A DNA stretch of 64,000 nt from Psychromonas ossibalaenae ATCC BAA-1528 (GCF_000381745.1 NZ_KB906976.1:1-64000); one strand, 5' to 3'; positions 26,197-34,942 are shown, counted from the first letter of the stretch. Numbers and translations: made by a program. Notes: generated by a model not told the origin, from the sequence alone.

Positions 26197-29100
26197 CTAC
26201 TGCCACGCTGTTTTACCATCTAAAGGTATAGTACGTTCAAAGGGTAGAAACGGCATGGTATCTCTAGGCACGTAGAAATGTTTACCGAGAGACTCTAAGT
26301 CATAAGTTGCAACCTGAGCAACGGCTTTCTCCGAAACCTCAATTCCCCATGCTGCAAACTGTTCCCGCCAATCTTTATCGGTCAAAAATGACAAACTAAC
26401 CAGCATAAAGTCATTACCGTTTAAACGTGTTTTTGACTCATAAAGGCTCATACCTAAGCGATCTTTATTAGCAAGCCAGTCTGATGTATTTCTCATCTCC
26501 CTAGCATGTAAGTAAAGTAGCGTGAAGGCATCAAAACCATGCTCCGTTAACTCTAAATACTCAAGCGCATAAACGATCTGCATATATAAGGCTAACTGGT
26601 CAATGTCTCCTTTGGTCCACAATTTACTCTTCACATACGCTGTTGGATCATCGCTATTCTGCCCCTCCTGCATCCAGGCAAAAATCTTAGGCATGGAAGA
26701 AGCTGTTTTAGTTGAACTCGGGTTGTGAAACTTGCGCATATGCATAGGGAAAATATTATTAGACACTTCCGTTGATAAACCGCCATAAACCTTTAGTTCA
26801 CCAATCTGTAAGTTATGCCCTATTTCATGTCCCTCAAGCCAGCCATCAGCTCTAAAGTATCCTGCAGAATCATAGGGATTTCCTGAACAACCTACACCAC
26901 AATGTGAAGCAAAGTCATGATTAGCACGCTGCGTAATAGAACGTTTATGCCAATTTTCATTAAAACAGTCTAAACCTTTCTCTATACAGATTTTTGTGAC
27001 TGCCGGAGTCAGTTCAATACCATTGCCGACAAAACCACCTAAAGAACTGATAGAGCCAACCGTAGTGCTGATAATGTTATCAAACATTTTCTGCACATCC
27101 CCCTGATAATACTCTTCGACCGTCTTAACCATATGCAGTCGCTGTGAATACATCTGAAATCCAGGTACATCCACATATACCCAGCTATACGGTGTTGCAG
27201 CTAAATCAGATCTAAAACTATCAATATTATCCATGGTCCCGACTAGATGCTGACCGACATTAGTGAAGTTAATTTCGACTTCTTCCTGTAGTGTTGCATT
27301 AATCTGCACAGGACCGCCGTAAGGCGAAGTTAAGGTGAGTTTTTCACCCGGATTAACCGTAAAAGAAGGTGATCTTAAGTACTTAGGTCTCTGGTATTTC
27401 GTACCCCATTCCTTCGTTGAACCGGTACGCATGGTATTCATAAATACCTTCACTGACTGTGTCGCATCACTGCTAAGTTCAACAGTAAACGGGACACCGG
27501 GATGTGCATAAGCACCTGTCGGATGCCAGCTTACGCCTGCTCGCGGCTGCAGTAGACTCTGATAAGTCTCCAGCAGGTAACTTGGATCAACAGGCTCTGC
27601 GAAGTTGCCCAGGTCACCTTGTGCAGGCGCTAAGTTACGGTTGTAATATACCGTATGATCGGCAAACCAGGCACGCAGCCAGGGAGTCTGATCACCTGCA
27701 CTAGATGATAAGCGATAAGCGATCTGCGTACGGTAAATATCCCCCAATAAAATCATTGATTTCAGCACGTCTGAACTATGCTCACTCTGGAATAACGGAA
27801 TATTTTTAACGTCACTCGCAGTCAGTCTGCTTCTTAAGGTTTTCACTAAACTGTCAAACTGCTCCAGGAATTCAGGTGTTTTACCTTCCGCAAGTACAAA
27901 ATCATAACTTTCATTCTGCAGGCTGCGGTTAAGTGCTTTGAATCGAATTAATGAGCTGTACAGTGAACTCTGCAGCGCCGCATCAGACAAATCGTCAGGA
28001 TCAAAAGCATTTGCCGTATCAGCAATCTTCTTGTTACTAGTACCGTAAACATAACCCAGCTCAGCTAAAAGCTGGTTAACCAAAGCATCTGAGCCTTTAT
28101 ACTGGCTGTTATTGGTAAAGATAACCGGCATTTCAGGATAAGTGTGGATCATCTCCAGAATATCTTCGACCTCGTGCTCATAGAGACCTTTACCGCCGAT
28201 CACGAGAAGGTCCGGCTGCATAAATTTATTAAAAGAGACTTCTTTGATCTGCAGCGGTGCTCCGTCAGCACCAACACTCAGGTCAACAGGGTTTTTACCG
28301 ACAGACATTACAGACAGCGGTATCCAGGACAACTGTGTGTCGTTTTTATTAGTCAGCCACTTTATCAAGCGGTAAAAACTTTCATCTGATAACCAGTTCA
28401 GCCCTGCAGTATCCGCAAAAGATCGCCTGTCATTAGCAATATTAGCGGCAGCAAGGATCTGATTTTGTTCACCAATCACCAGCGGGAAAGCAGGAACAGC
28501 AGAGCCCCATACATTCGGCTCAATAAAATTAGCCGTGCCCGCGGCAGTTAAATCAATCAACTCACCGTCAAAGATAAAGTCTGCAGCTTCCTGCGCCTGC
28601 TCAAGCCGCATACTATTATCAAGACTGCTGTTGATCTGCTGATGCAGGACATCAATATCATCAATCGCACTGATATCCCCCGTGTTTAATGCCAGCTGCA
28701 TTACATCAGAATCAGGACGCGGTTTGATATAAGAGAAATCTCCCACCCCGCTGCCGTCATCTTCAGTAATGTAGGTGATCTGTTTCGCCTCAACCTGTTC
28801 ACTTTGAGCAGTCTGTACATTACTGTTAATGCTGTCTAACAGCTGGCTTTGTAAAAACGGCAGCTGATGCTGATCATCAATAGCAATTGAATCATCTAAC
28901 TGCAGCGCATAACTGTCGCGCAGCAGATGAATAAGACTGATCGCATCAAAACCATCAGCGTCAAAGGGATCCACAGCCAGTTCATTAAGTTTCTCAATAC
29001 TGGCATTTAAGTAGGTCATCGGATCAACAAATTCAGCTTGATATGCAGGCCCCCGTCCTTCACTCAGAGTAAAGTTAAAAGAGTCATGCTGCAGGTTAAC

Positions 29101-31452
29101 GAACATTTCCTGTACAGAGTCAAGTGCATCATCATCTAGTTTATTTAAAGCAAGGTTTAACATCTCAGTGCTGCTCTCCCACACAGCACTATCCTGTTTA
29201 AAGTAATTATGTCCAGATGAGCGGTAACCGAAATCACTCACGATCTGTTGTGCCTGCTCGCTTAACTTCCAGTCCCAACTGCCGTAATGAGTAAACATTA
29301 GCGGCACATCAGGGAATAACTGATGCTGGCGGCTCACCAAGTCTGTCCATATTTCATTTTGACTGGTCTGCATAATAATCAGATCCGGCTTGACTCCTTC
29401 CTGCCACTCCTGCCAGGAAACCACATTCAGTGAAATACCCTGATCGACAGCCCAGGCATTCAGGTGTTTTTGAGTGCCGCTGTTATTACCGGCAATCAGC
29501 ACCGTTACCTCTTCCCATTTTAACTGGGTTAATGAGGTATTCATTAACCAGCTCATCAACTGAGAAACGGCGGCTTTATCCAGACGATTCAGCGGTTCAT
29601 AGCCGAATGCCGCCGAACGCTTACCCGGCGCCGCATTTGCAGAAGCAAATACAGAGTTTTTCTCGCCAACAATCAATGGAAAAGCATTCGGTCCCCAGGC
29701 TGATTCAGACTTTAGAGGTTCAATAAAACGCGCATTTTTTCCTGGATTGAAATTTACTGTTTCAGAAAAAATATAGTTAATAGTTTGTGTTGCCTTTGCG
29801 TTGGGCAGCAGGGCAAATGCTTTGTTTAAATCATCATAAATAATATCGCTGCCAGTGAAATTTTTCACATCTCTATCCAGCAGCGCTTTTTCCGCCATTT
29901 CACTAAAACCATTGACGAGACTAAATAAAGGTGCTTCTACAAAGATAGTTGAATCTAAAGCCAGTACATTTTTAGCAAAATAGCGATTAATAAAGGCTTG
30001 TTTATCACCGCTGTCAAGGCCCAGCGGCAGCGGCGTCAATTCTGCTTTCACCCGCGCCAGTTCAGTAAACAGCATCTGCAGTTTAGTCGGACTGTTGGGA
30101 TACTCAACTGCTTTCTGATTAGTCGCTATGGATACAATACCAGCGCCGTACAGTTCGGCGAAATTAGCATCATTACCGTCAACCAGTTCAAAGGTATCTG
30201 TTCCGGCGGCCATATTGGTTACCGCCGCTTCAACAGCATCCAAATCCGAATATATCGAATTCTGCAGTACACGATTTATCTGTTCCTGCGGCGGCAGCTC
30301 AACAACCTTGTCCTGACTGTGATAATTTCCTGCGCCGTCGGACTGAAACTTCATGCCGAACTGCAGCAGAAAGTCATTCATATGCGCTGTTCCGGCAGTG
30401 TATTGATAATGATAAATAAGCACACTGGTTTCCGGGAAGCGGGTTAAACGATCCTGGAGCATCTGCAGGGAAGCCTGATCTGCGTTAGACTTAACAACAA
30501 CCAGATCAATATGTTTTTCCGGATCTATTTCAGTTAATGCCTGCTGGCTGAATGCTATGTCACGCTCTGCCGCCCAGGTTTCAATATTTGTTCCGTTATA
30601 ACTTCCTAAAGTCGCGACACTCAGCGAATCTGCTATCGTTCCCTCATTGCCAGCCGTTAGCCAGCTGATCAGGCTGTTTAAATTCGGTGCGGCAAGAGAT
30701 TTAAAAACATCACCGGAAAAGGCCGCCACTTTATTACCTTCAACGGTAGATACAGCAGCCTGCGTTTTTTTACTTTTATCAGCACTGATTATCGGCAGAG
30801 CGATGCTATCCCACAGACTGTTTCCTTTTTGCAGAGAAATAAAAGCTGAATGACGGCCGGGATTATAATTGACTGGATCCGGGAAAATCTCCGGAATAAT
30901 TTTGTTTACATGCGCAGAGCCGAGTGGCTCCAGCTCTACAAAAATATCCTGATAAATACCTTCTGCCTGAGCAAGCAGTTCATCAGCCGGCGTCGGCACA
31001 AACGTGACCTGCAGGTTATCGATATTAGGACCCAGCGACTTTAATGTTTCCAGGTTAATAGTGTTGCTGCCCTGCTCCAGGCTGAAAGTAACGGCTTCAC
31101 TCTGCTCCCAGGTTCTCCAGTTAGTCGTTGCGGGAAACTGATAAGTACTGGCTTCACTGTCATTGGCACTTAGCTGCATATGACGGTCATTTTTACTCGC
31201 ATAACGGAAACTAAGCTGGTAATCCCCCTGCTTTGCAATATCAAACGTCCAAGAAATTACATCTCCCTTTCTCGTTTCTGTTTTGATATAGGCAGCGCCG
31301 CTATAGCCCTGATAATGGTTTTTTAATACCGCTCCAGTAAGAATCGCATCTTCCGCACCATAAGTCAGCATCGAAGTAGAGTTGTTATATGCAGTGGCCG
31401 GCATTGCCGCAGTTATAGAGAGCGCTAATAGCGTTCGTTTAAATTTATTCAT
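26197..31452 (-). CDS. Secreted M60-family (mucinase-like) metalloprotease with triple N-terminal repeat
   Basis: A 1751-aa exported protein with signal peptide (MNKFKRTLLALSITAAMPATA). Residues about 25-150 resemble a CBM35/6-type carbohydrate-binding domain. An ImpA-like unit recurs three times near residues 194, 570 and 970 (FNPG(K/R)..., W...AFPL(I/V)(I/V)GE, then an RR/KRSAAF-type segment and a LISWL/LMSWL helix). The M60 domain follows (about 1290-1650), with the zinc motif HEIGHNLQIG and downstream Glu in GGLSTEVSNN near residue 1541. M60 proteases such as SslE, AcfD and ImpA cut mucin-type O-glycoproteins. There is no lipobox, so it is probably soluble or retained by binding. AAAGGA precedes the ATG, and phased repeats lie upstream. 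Larger than SslE and AcfD (about 1500 aa). Confidence 0.88.
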   Translation of the reverse strand: MNKFKRTLLALSITAAMPATAYNNSTSMLTYGAEDAILTGAVLKNHYQGYSGAAYIKTETRKGDVISWTFDIAKQGDYQLSFRYASKNDRHMQLSANDSEASTYQFPATTNWRTWEQSEAVTFSLEQGSNTINLETLKSLGPNIDNLQVTFVPTPADELLAQAEGIYQDIFVELEPLGSAHVNKIIPEIFPDPVNYNPGRHSAFISLQKGNSLWDSIALPIISADKSKKTQAAVSTVEGNKVAAFSGDVFKSLAAPNLNSLISWLTAGNEGTIADSLSVATLGSYNGTNIETWAAERDIAFSQQALTEIDPEKHIDLVVVKSNADQASLQMLQDRLTRFPETSVLIYHYQYTAGTAHMNDFLLQFGMKFQSDGAGNYHSQDKVVELPPQEQINRVLQNSIYSDLDAVEAAVTNMAAGTDTFELVDGNDANFAELYGAGIVSIATNQKAVEYPNSPTKLQMLFTELARVKAELTPLPLGLDSGDKQAFINRYFAKNVLALDSTIFVEAPLFSLVNGFSEMAEKALLDRDVKNFTGSDIIYDDLNKAFALLPNAKATQTINYIFSETVNFNPGKNARFIEPLKSESAWGPNAFPLIVGEKNSVFASANAAPGKRSAAFGYEPLNRLDKAAVSQLMSWLMNTSLTQLKWEEVTVLIAGNNSGTQKHLNAWAVDQGISLNVVSWQEWQEGVKPDLIIMQTSQNEIWTDLVSRQHQLFPDVPLMFTHYGSWDWKLSEQAQQIVSDFGYRSSGHNYFKQDSAVWESSTEMLNLALNKLDDDALDSVQEMFVNLQHDSFNFTLSEGRGPAYQAEFVDPMTYLNASIEKLNELAVDPFDADGFDAISLIHLLRDSYALQLDDSIAIDDQHQLPFLQSQLLDSINSNVQTAQSEQVEAKQITYITEDDGSGVGDFSYIKPRPDSDVMQLALNTGDISAIDDIDVLHQQINSSLDNSMRLEQAQEAADFIFDGELIDLTAAGTANFIEPNVWGSAVPAFPLVIGEQNQILAAANIANDRRSFADTAGLNWLSDESFYRLIKWLTNKNDTQLSWIPLSVMSVGKNPVDLSVGADGAPLQIKEVSFNKFMQPDLLVIGGKGLYEHEVEDILEMIHTYPEMPVIFTNNSQYKGSDALVNQLLAELGYVYGTSNKKIADTANAFDPDDLSDAALQSSLYSSLIRFKALNRSLQNESYDFVLAEGKTPEFLEQFDSLVKTLRSRLTASDVKNIPLFQSEHSSDVLKSMILLGDIYRTQIAYRLSSSAGDQTPWLRAWFADHTVYYNRNLAPAQGDLGNFAEPVDPSYLLETYQSLLQPRAGVSWHPTGAYAHPGVPFTVELSSDATQSVKVFMNTMRTGSTKEWGTKYQRPKYLRSPSFTVNPGEKLTLTSPYGGPVQINATLQEEVEINFTNVGQHLVGTMDNIDSFRSDLAATPYSWVYVDVPGFQMYSQRLHMVKTVEEYYQGDVQKMFDNIISTTVGSISSLGGFVGNGIELTPAVTKICIEKGLDCFNENWHKRSITQRANHDFASHCGVGCSGNPYDSAGYFRADGWLEGHEIGHNLQIGELKVYGGLSTEVSNNIFPMHMRKFHNPSSTKTASSMPKIFAWMQEGQNSDDPTAYVKSKLWTKGDIDQLALYMQIVYALEYLELTEHGFDAFTLLYLHAREMRNTSDWLANKDRLGMSLYESKTRLNGNDFMLVSLSFLTDKDWREQFAAWGIEVSEKAVAQVATYDLESLGKHFYVPRDTMPFLPFERTIPLDGKTAWQ

Positions 31453-31480
31453 GGTTAGAATCCTTTTTTAACATTATTTT

Positions 31481-31506
31481 AATCACTTAAAATCACCAGA
31501 AATCAC
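31481..31506. promoter_or_regulatory. Three AATCAC repeats at exact 10-bp spacing
   Basis: AATCAC begins at 31481, 31491 and 31501, 29 to 54 bp upstream of the M60 start. On the coding (minus) strand this is GTGATT three times. The exact helical spacing suggests tandem binding of a dimeric or oligomeric regulator, for example an OmpR-family protein. Confidence 0.7.
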
Positions 31507-31564
31507 CACTGACATAAATGTCATGGCGACAGATATAATTAACAGTAAAATCATCAATAAGGGC

Positions 31565-31600
31565 AGTGAAATAAAGTGAATAAAAGTGAAAAGTAGTGAT
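31565..31600. promoter_or_regulatory. Four AGTGAA/T repeats at exact 10-bp spacing, opposite orientation
   Basis: AGTGAA begins at 31565, 31575 and 31585, and AGTGAT at 31595. The shared core GTGA is the reverse complement of the TCAC core of the proximal array, so the two arrays face each other across about 58 bp. Probably the upstream activating region of the M60 gene. Confidence 0.7.
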
Positions 31601-31916
31601 TCCGTGATGAATGAGCTAATAAACCATTTCATGACCGACGGTAATGCATGCATATAAAAGGACATTATTCACAGCCGCATGCTGTTTAACACAGTCAAAT
31701 AGAGCCACTGCAATGTGTGATTGAAAACAACCAGATATGCTTAATTTAATAAGAAATAGTGAGCAAACACTAACCTGAAATAATATAAAATGCATTCAGG
31801 ATGGATATCTAGTATAGGAATTTATTCAAAAAACAAGAGAATACTTTGGACGTAAAACAGCGAAAGAATACAGATAAACAGTCTCTGCAGATAACACGCA
31901 GGCAGGATAAATAAAC

Positions 31917-31935
31917 CCGGCGACACTATCGCCGG
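31917..31935 (-). terminator. Hairpin terminator after the histidine-kinase gene
   Basis: A 7-bp GC stem (CCGGCGA / TCGCCGG) followed on the minus strand by GTTTATTTA, just past the kinase stop. Confidence 0.65.
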
Positions 31936-31942
31936 CTCAATG

Positions 31943-33370
31943 CTATTTAAGCTTTTCCCGATCAGCGTTAAACGGAAACATCAGCTCAGCACACAACCCT
32001 CCCTCAGATCGGTTGCTTAAGGTTAACTGACCACCGTATGACTGAATAAGTGAACGGGTAATTGCTAAACCTAAACCCACACTCGACGCATTAGTATCAC
32101 GCGCTTTATCTAAACGAACAAAAGGTTTAAGTACTTCCTGGAGCTTGTCCTCAGTAATACCCGGCCCGCTATCCAGTACCTGAATAATCAGTTTATTACC
32201 AGAATATCTGCATAAAATAGAAATACAGGCCTGTTCCCCTCCTGCATACTGCAGACTATTGTTAATTAAATTCTCGATCATACGGCGAAGATTAATGGGA
32301 GGAAGACTGCAGGTACCTATACTGTCTTGATCATATTTTAAATTTTTAATATTACGATCTTGGTAATCATCAACAATTGTCTGAATTAAACTGTCTAAAT
32401 TGATCTTCTGAGACGCTTCAAGATTGCTTTGATCCTGTGCGAACGCCAGAGTGGCGGCAATCATCTTTTCCATATTCAGCAGCGTATTATGCATATTGGT
32501 TTTATCTTCACTGTCTTCGATAAACTCTAACTGCAGACGCAGACTGGTAATAGGAGTACGTAGATCATGGGAAATAGCCGCCATCATTTTAGTACGGTCA
32601 TTTATGTATTCCTGCAGCTGACGCTGCATTTTATTAAATGCCTCAATAGTCGGCTTAATATCGCTGGGCACATCGAGTTTAAGAGGCGTGAAGTCCCGAT
32701 GTGTCCCCATGCGGTCAGCCGCATCAGCAAGATCTTTCACCGGTTTTAAAGAGTTTTTTATTGTCCACAACATTAACAAAGTCGTTAAAAGAGCAATAAA
32801 TAACAACGACAGAAGCAGATACCATGACCACTGCAGTGATTTTTCATCAATCGAAGAGGTGAAATTCAGCCACTTTCCAGAGCCTAACTGCACAGAGCCG
32901 GAAACGACCGGCAGATATCCCATAGACTGCCTGTGCATGCCCTGCATACCTTTGCCGCCGTGCCGCCCTCTAGCATGTCCCTTATTCGAATGTCCATTAT
33001 GGCGTTTATTGTTAACCGCTCTAAGGCGGACATCAACAGCCTGTACTCTGGCAAACTGTGCCCGCTGCGCTTTAGAAAGCTTTAATAACTGGTGCTTTGA
33101 AACCATAGGCTGGTGAGCAATAGACAGCTGCAGATCTGCTCCCTGACTGGCTTCAATAATATTACCATGCAGTGTCTCCGGCACCCCTGACAGTATTTCT
33201 ACCAGGGCCAGTACACGGTTTACTGTTACTGAGCTGGAAATACTGCTGATATTCTGCTGCCGTTCATTGGTCACTAACAGCGCAGTCAGCAGGGTCCCGA
33301 TACTAAAACCTAATAGCATAATCAAACTAATCTGCAGCAGTAAACTTTTGCTTTTAAACCAGTTAGACAT
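31943..33370 (-). CDS. Sensor histidine kinase with His/Met-rich periplasmic loop
   Basis: A 475-aa kinase: TM1 about 10-33, periplasmic domain 34-182, TM2 about 183-204, HAMP about 205-258, HisKA with AAISHDLRTPITSLR (H268), and an ATPase domain with NLINNSLQYAG, DSGPGI and SVGLGLAIT. The periplasmic part contains an unusual segment, about residues 120-152, with five His and several Met, Gly and Arg residues (RHNGHSNKGHARGRHGGKGM). This suggests metal, perhaps copper, sensing. I choose the ATG at 33370, since GAGG precedes it and it overlaps the regulator stop by 8 bp. Its partner is the adjacent response regulator. Confidence 0.9.
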   Translation of the reverse strand: MSNWFKSKSLLLQISLIMLLGFSIGTLLTALLVTNERQQNISSISSSVTVNRVLALVEILSGVPETLHGNIIEASQGADLQLSIAHQPMVSKHQLLKLSKAQRAQFARVQAVDVRLRAVNNKRHNGHSNKGHARGRHGGKGMQGMHRQSMGYLPVVSGSVQLGSGKWLNFTSSIDEKSLQWSWYLLLSLLFIALLTTLLMLWTIKNSLKPVKDLADAADRMGTHRDFTPLKLDVPSDIKPTIEAFNKMQRQLQEYINDRTKMMAAISHDLRTPITSLRLQLEFIEDSEDKTNMHNTLLNMEKMIAATLAFAQDQSNLEASQKINLDSLIQTIVDDYQDRNIKNLKYDQDSIGTCSLPPINLRRMIENLINNSLQYAGGEQACISILCRYSGNKLIIQVLDSGPGITEDKLQEVLKPFVRLDKARDTNASSVGLGLAITRSLIQSYGGQLTLSNRSEGGLCAELMFPFNADREKLK

Positions 33371-34094
33371 TTTCAACCTCACAGCTGAACTGATAGCCGC
33401 CACCCCAGATGGTTTTAATAAAACACGGTTTCTTCGGGTCCGGTTCAATCTTTTTACGTAAGCGGCTGATTAACGTATCAATTGAGCGGTCATAAACATC
33501 CCCGCCCCGCCCTTTGGCTAAATTCAATAAAACCTCACGACTAAGCACCACATGCGGATGACTGACAAATGCATGTAACAGCGAAAACTCTGTTGAGGTT
33601 AGCGAAATCAAACAGTTATCAGGACTGATAAGCTCTCTAGTGGTGGTATCCAATGACCAGGATGCAAAAAGGTACCTGACCGGTGAATCAGCTTCGGCTA
33701 TATCGCCAGATGCAGCTGGTATGCTGTAATGCCTTCTTAATACCGCTTTAATGCGTGCCAGCAGTTCTCGCGGATTAAACGGCTTTGCCAGATAATCATC
33801 CGCACCTAATTCTAACCCGACAATTTTATCTAATTCTTCAGCAAGTGCCGTGAGCATGATCACCGGTACATTAGAGACAGCGCGCAGCTCTCGGCATAAA
33901 GTCAGTCCGTCTTTACCGGGCATCATTAAATCAAGCACAATCAAATCAACACTGTGATGCTTAAGAAATACTTCCATTTCGTGACCATCGGCAGCGGTCT
34001 GAACACGATAGCCATGCTGAGTTAAAAAACGTTTCAGTAGATTACGAATATCAGCATGGTCATCAACCACTAAGATTCGATTATTTGATTCCAT
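33363..34094 (-). CDS. OmpR/PhoB-family response regulator
   Basis: A 243-aa regulator with receiver domain (ILVVDDHADIRNLLKRFL, phospho-acceptor in LIVLDLMMPGKDG, conserved KPFNPRELLARI) and a C-terminal winged helix (LTSTEFSLLHAFVSHPHVVLSREVLL...DRSIDTLISRLRKKIE). OmpR-family regulators usually bind tandem direct repeats with 10-11-bp period. Such repeats lie upstream of the nearby M60 gene, and a 45-bp palindrome lies just upstream of this gene. It forms an operon with the kinase. Confidence 0.92.
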   Translation of the reverse strand: MESNNRILVVDDHADIRNLLKRFLTQHGYRVQTAADGHEMEVFLKHHSVDLIVLDLMMPGKDGLTLCRELRAVSNVPVIMLTALAEELDKIVGLELGADDYLAKPFNPRELLARIKAVLRRHYSIPAASGDIAEADSPVRYLFASWSLDTTTRELISPDNCLISLTSTEFSLLHAFVSHPHVVLSREVLLNLAKGRGGDVYDRSIDTLISRLRKKIEPDPKKPCFIKTIWGGGYQFSCEVENV

Positions 34095-34152
34095 AAATTA
34101 TGCTCTTTGCTTCTCTATATGTCTTCACTATACACCAGTATTCATACGCAAG

Positions 34153-34197
34153 TATTTCAAAGTATGTCAGTTTTTAAAACTGACATACTTTGAAATA
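34153..34197. promoter_or_regulatory. 45-bp perfect palindrome in the divergent promoter region
   Basis: A 22-nt arm beginning TATTTCAAAGTATGTCAG is repeated as its exact reverse complement around a single central T. It lies 58 bp upstream of the response-regulator start and 78 bp upstream of the Met-rich protein start. Since both genes diverge from here it is unlikely to be an ordinary terminator; an operator or cruciform is more likely. Confidence 0.7.
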
Positions 34198-34275
34198 AAG
34201 TAAAAGATCAGCGACACACTTTCCCGCTATTTTTTTGCTTTAATTAAAGCAGGAACAACAGAGGAGGAAAAAATT

Positions 34276-34659
34276 ATGAAAACTAAAACACTAATAGCAG
34301 CATTTATTATTGCCCTGTCACTACCGGCAGCAGCAGCCGCCCGCGGGCACCACGGCTGGCATATGAACCAGCAGTACCAGAACGATGCGGGGCAGATGCA
34401 GCCGGGCATGGGCAGACACGCAAACATGCAGCGCCAAAATAACTGTCCGAGACAAACCGCCGATTCACAGCAGGCAGGCCAGATGCAGCCGGGAATGGGT
34501 AGAAAAGCAAATATGCAGCACAATATTAACTGTCCGAGACAAACCGCGAATTCACAGCAGGTGGGCCAGATGCAGCCGGGAATGGGCAGAAACGCTAACA
34601 TGCAGCGCAAAAATAACTGTCCCTATGCAGCACCTCAGCCGTCAGGTGATGCACAATGA
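34276..34659 (+). CDS. Secreted Met/Cys-rich tandem-repeat protein, candidate metal binder
   Basis: A 127-aa protein with a signal peptide (MKTKTLIAAFIIALSLPAAAAA). The mature part begins with a His-rich stretch (RGHHGWHM) and then three tandem 29-residue repeats of the form QMQPGMGRxANMQxxxNCP, each with three Met and one Cys; the repeats are 87 bp at DNA level (from 34393, 34480 and 34567). Met- and His-rich periplasmic proteins typically bind Cu(I) or other soft metals. A very strong ribosome site (GAGGAGG) precedes the ATG. It is divergent from the two-component genes, whose sensor has a similar His/Met-rich segment, and is followed by a SHOCT protein. I know no named family for the repeat. 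Confidence 0.75.
   Translation: MKTKTLIAAFIIALSLPAAAAARGHHGWHMNQQYQNDAGQMQPGMGRHANMQRQNNCPRQTADSQQAGQMQPGMGRKANMQHNINCPRQTANSQQVGQMQPGMGRNANMQRKNNCPYAAPQPSGDAQ
34393..34640 (+). repeat. Three tandem 87-bp coding repeats
   Basis: Copies begin at 34393, 34480 and 34567 with CAGATGCAGCCGGG(A/C)ATGGG. They encode the 29-aa repeats. The third copy diverges after about 55 bp. High DNA identity suggests recent duplication and possible copy-number variation. Confidence 0.85.
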
Positions 34660-34685
34660 GTATAACGCAATGTTTAGGAGGTAAT

Positions 34686-34892
34686 ATGTTCGGCTGGCAT
34701 GGAATGGGATTCGGCATGGGATTATCTACGCTGATATTCTGGATCTTAATGATATTAGCTGTTGTATGGTTAGTTCGACACCTGCGGAGTGAGAAAAGCA
34801 CATCCGACTCTGCACTAGAAATAGCAAAGAGGCGTTTTGCACAAGGCGAAATTGATAAAGACCAGTTCGATGAAATTAAACGACATATTTAA
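34686..34892 (+). CDS. SHOCT-domain small membrane protein
   Basis: A 68-aa protein: a Met/Gly/His-rich N-terminus (MFGWHGMGFGMG), one membrane helix (LSTLIFWILMILAVVWLV) and a C-terminal SHOCT motif (ALEIAKRRFAQGEIDKDQFDEIKRHI). AGGAGG before this ATG selects it over an earlier in-frame ATG at 34656 that overlaps the previous stop. Similar small SHOCT membrane proteins often sit in heavy-metal resistance loci. It lies 26 bp after the Met-rich repeat gene, so they form one operon. Confidence 0.85.
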   Translation: MFGWHGMGFGMGLSTLIFWILMILAVVWLVRHLRSEKSTSDSALEIAKRRFAQGEIDKDQFDEIKRHI

Positions 34893-34918
34893 GTGAACAA
34901 TAACAACTCACGACTCAA

Positions 34919-34940
34919 GGCGCTTGCTCTAAGCGCCTTT
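34919..34940 (+). terminator. Terminator of the Met-rich / SHOCT operon
   Basis: AAGGCGCTT and AAGCGCCTT form a perfect 9-bp stem with a short loop; only a short U-run follows. Confidence 0.6.
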
Positions 34941-34942
34941 AA

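Noticed and set aside
31481-31600. Phased repeats considered as replication iterons
   Set aside because: No Rep, DnaA box cluster or partition genes nearby, and the repeats are too short. Promoter position favours regulation.
31483-31665. Hydrophobic 60-codon ORF on the minus strand just upstream of the M60 gene
   Set aside because: It has no ribosome site and overlaps both phased regulatory arrays, whose 10-bp period is not codon-based. Its hydrophobicity comes from AT-rich sequence.
34227-34610. Minus-strand 127-codon ORF with repeated Cys-rich segments opposite the Met-rich gene
   Set aside because: It is the antisense of the 87-bp repeats. The plus-strand gene has a signal peptide and a strong ribosome site, so this is a shadow.
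34393-34640. Could the 87-bp direct repeats be a CRISPR array?
   Set aside because: The units are contiguous, without spacers, in frame and translated; no cas genes are present.
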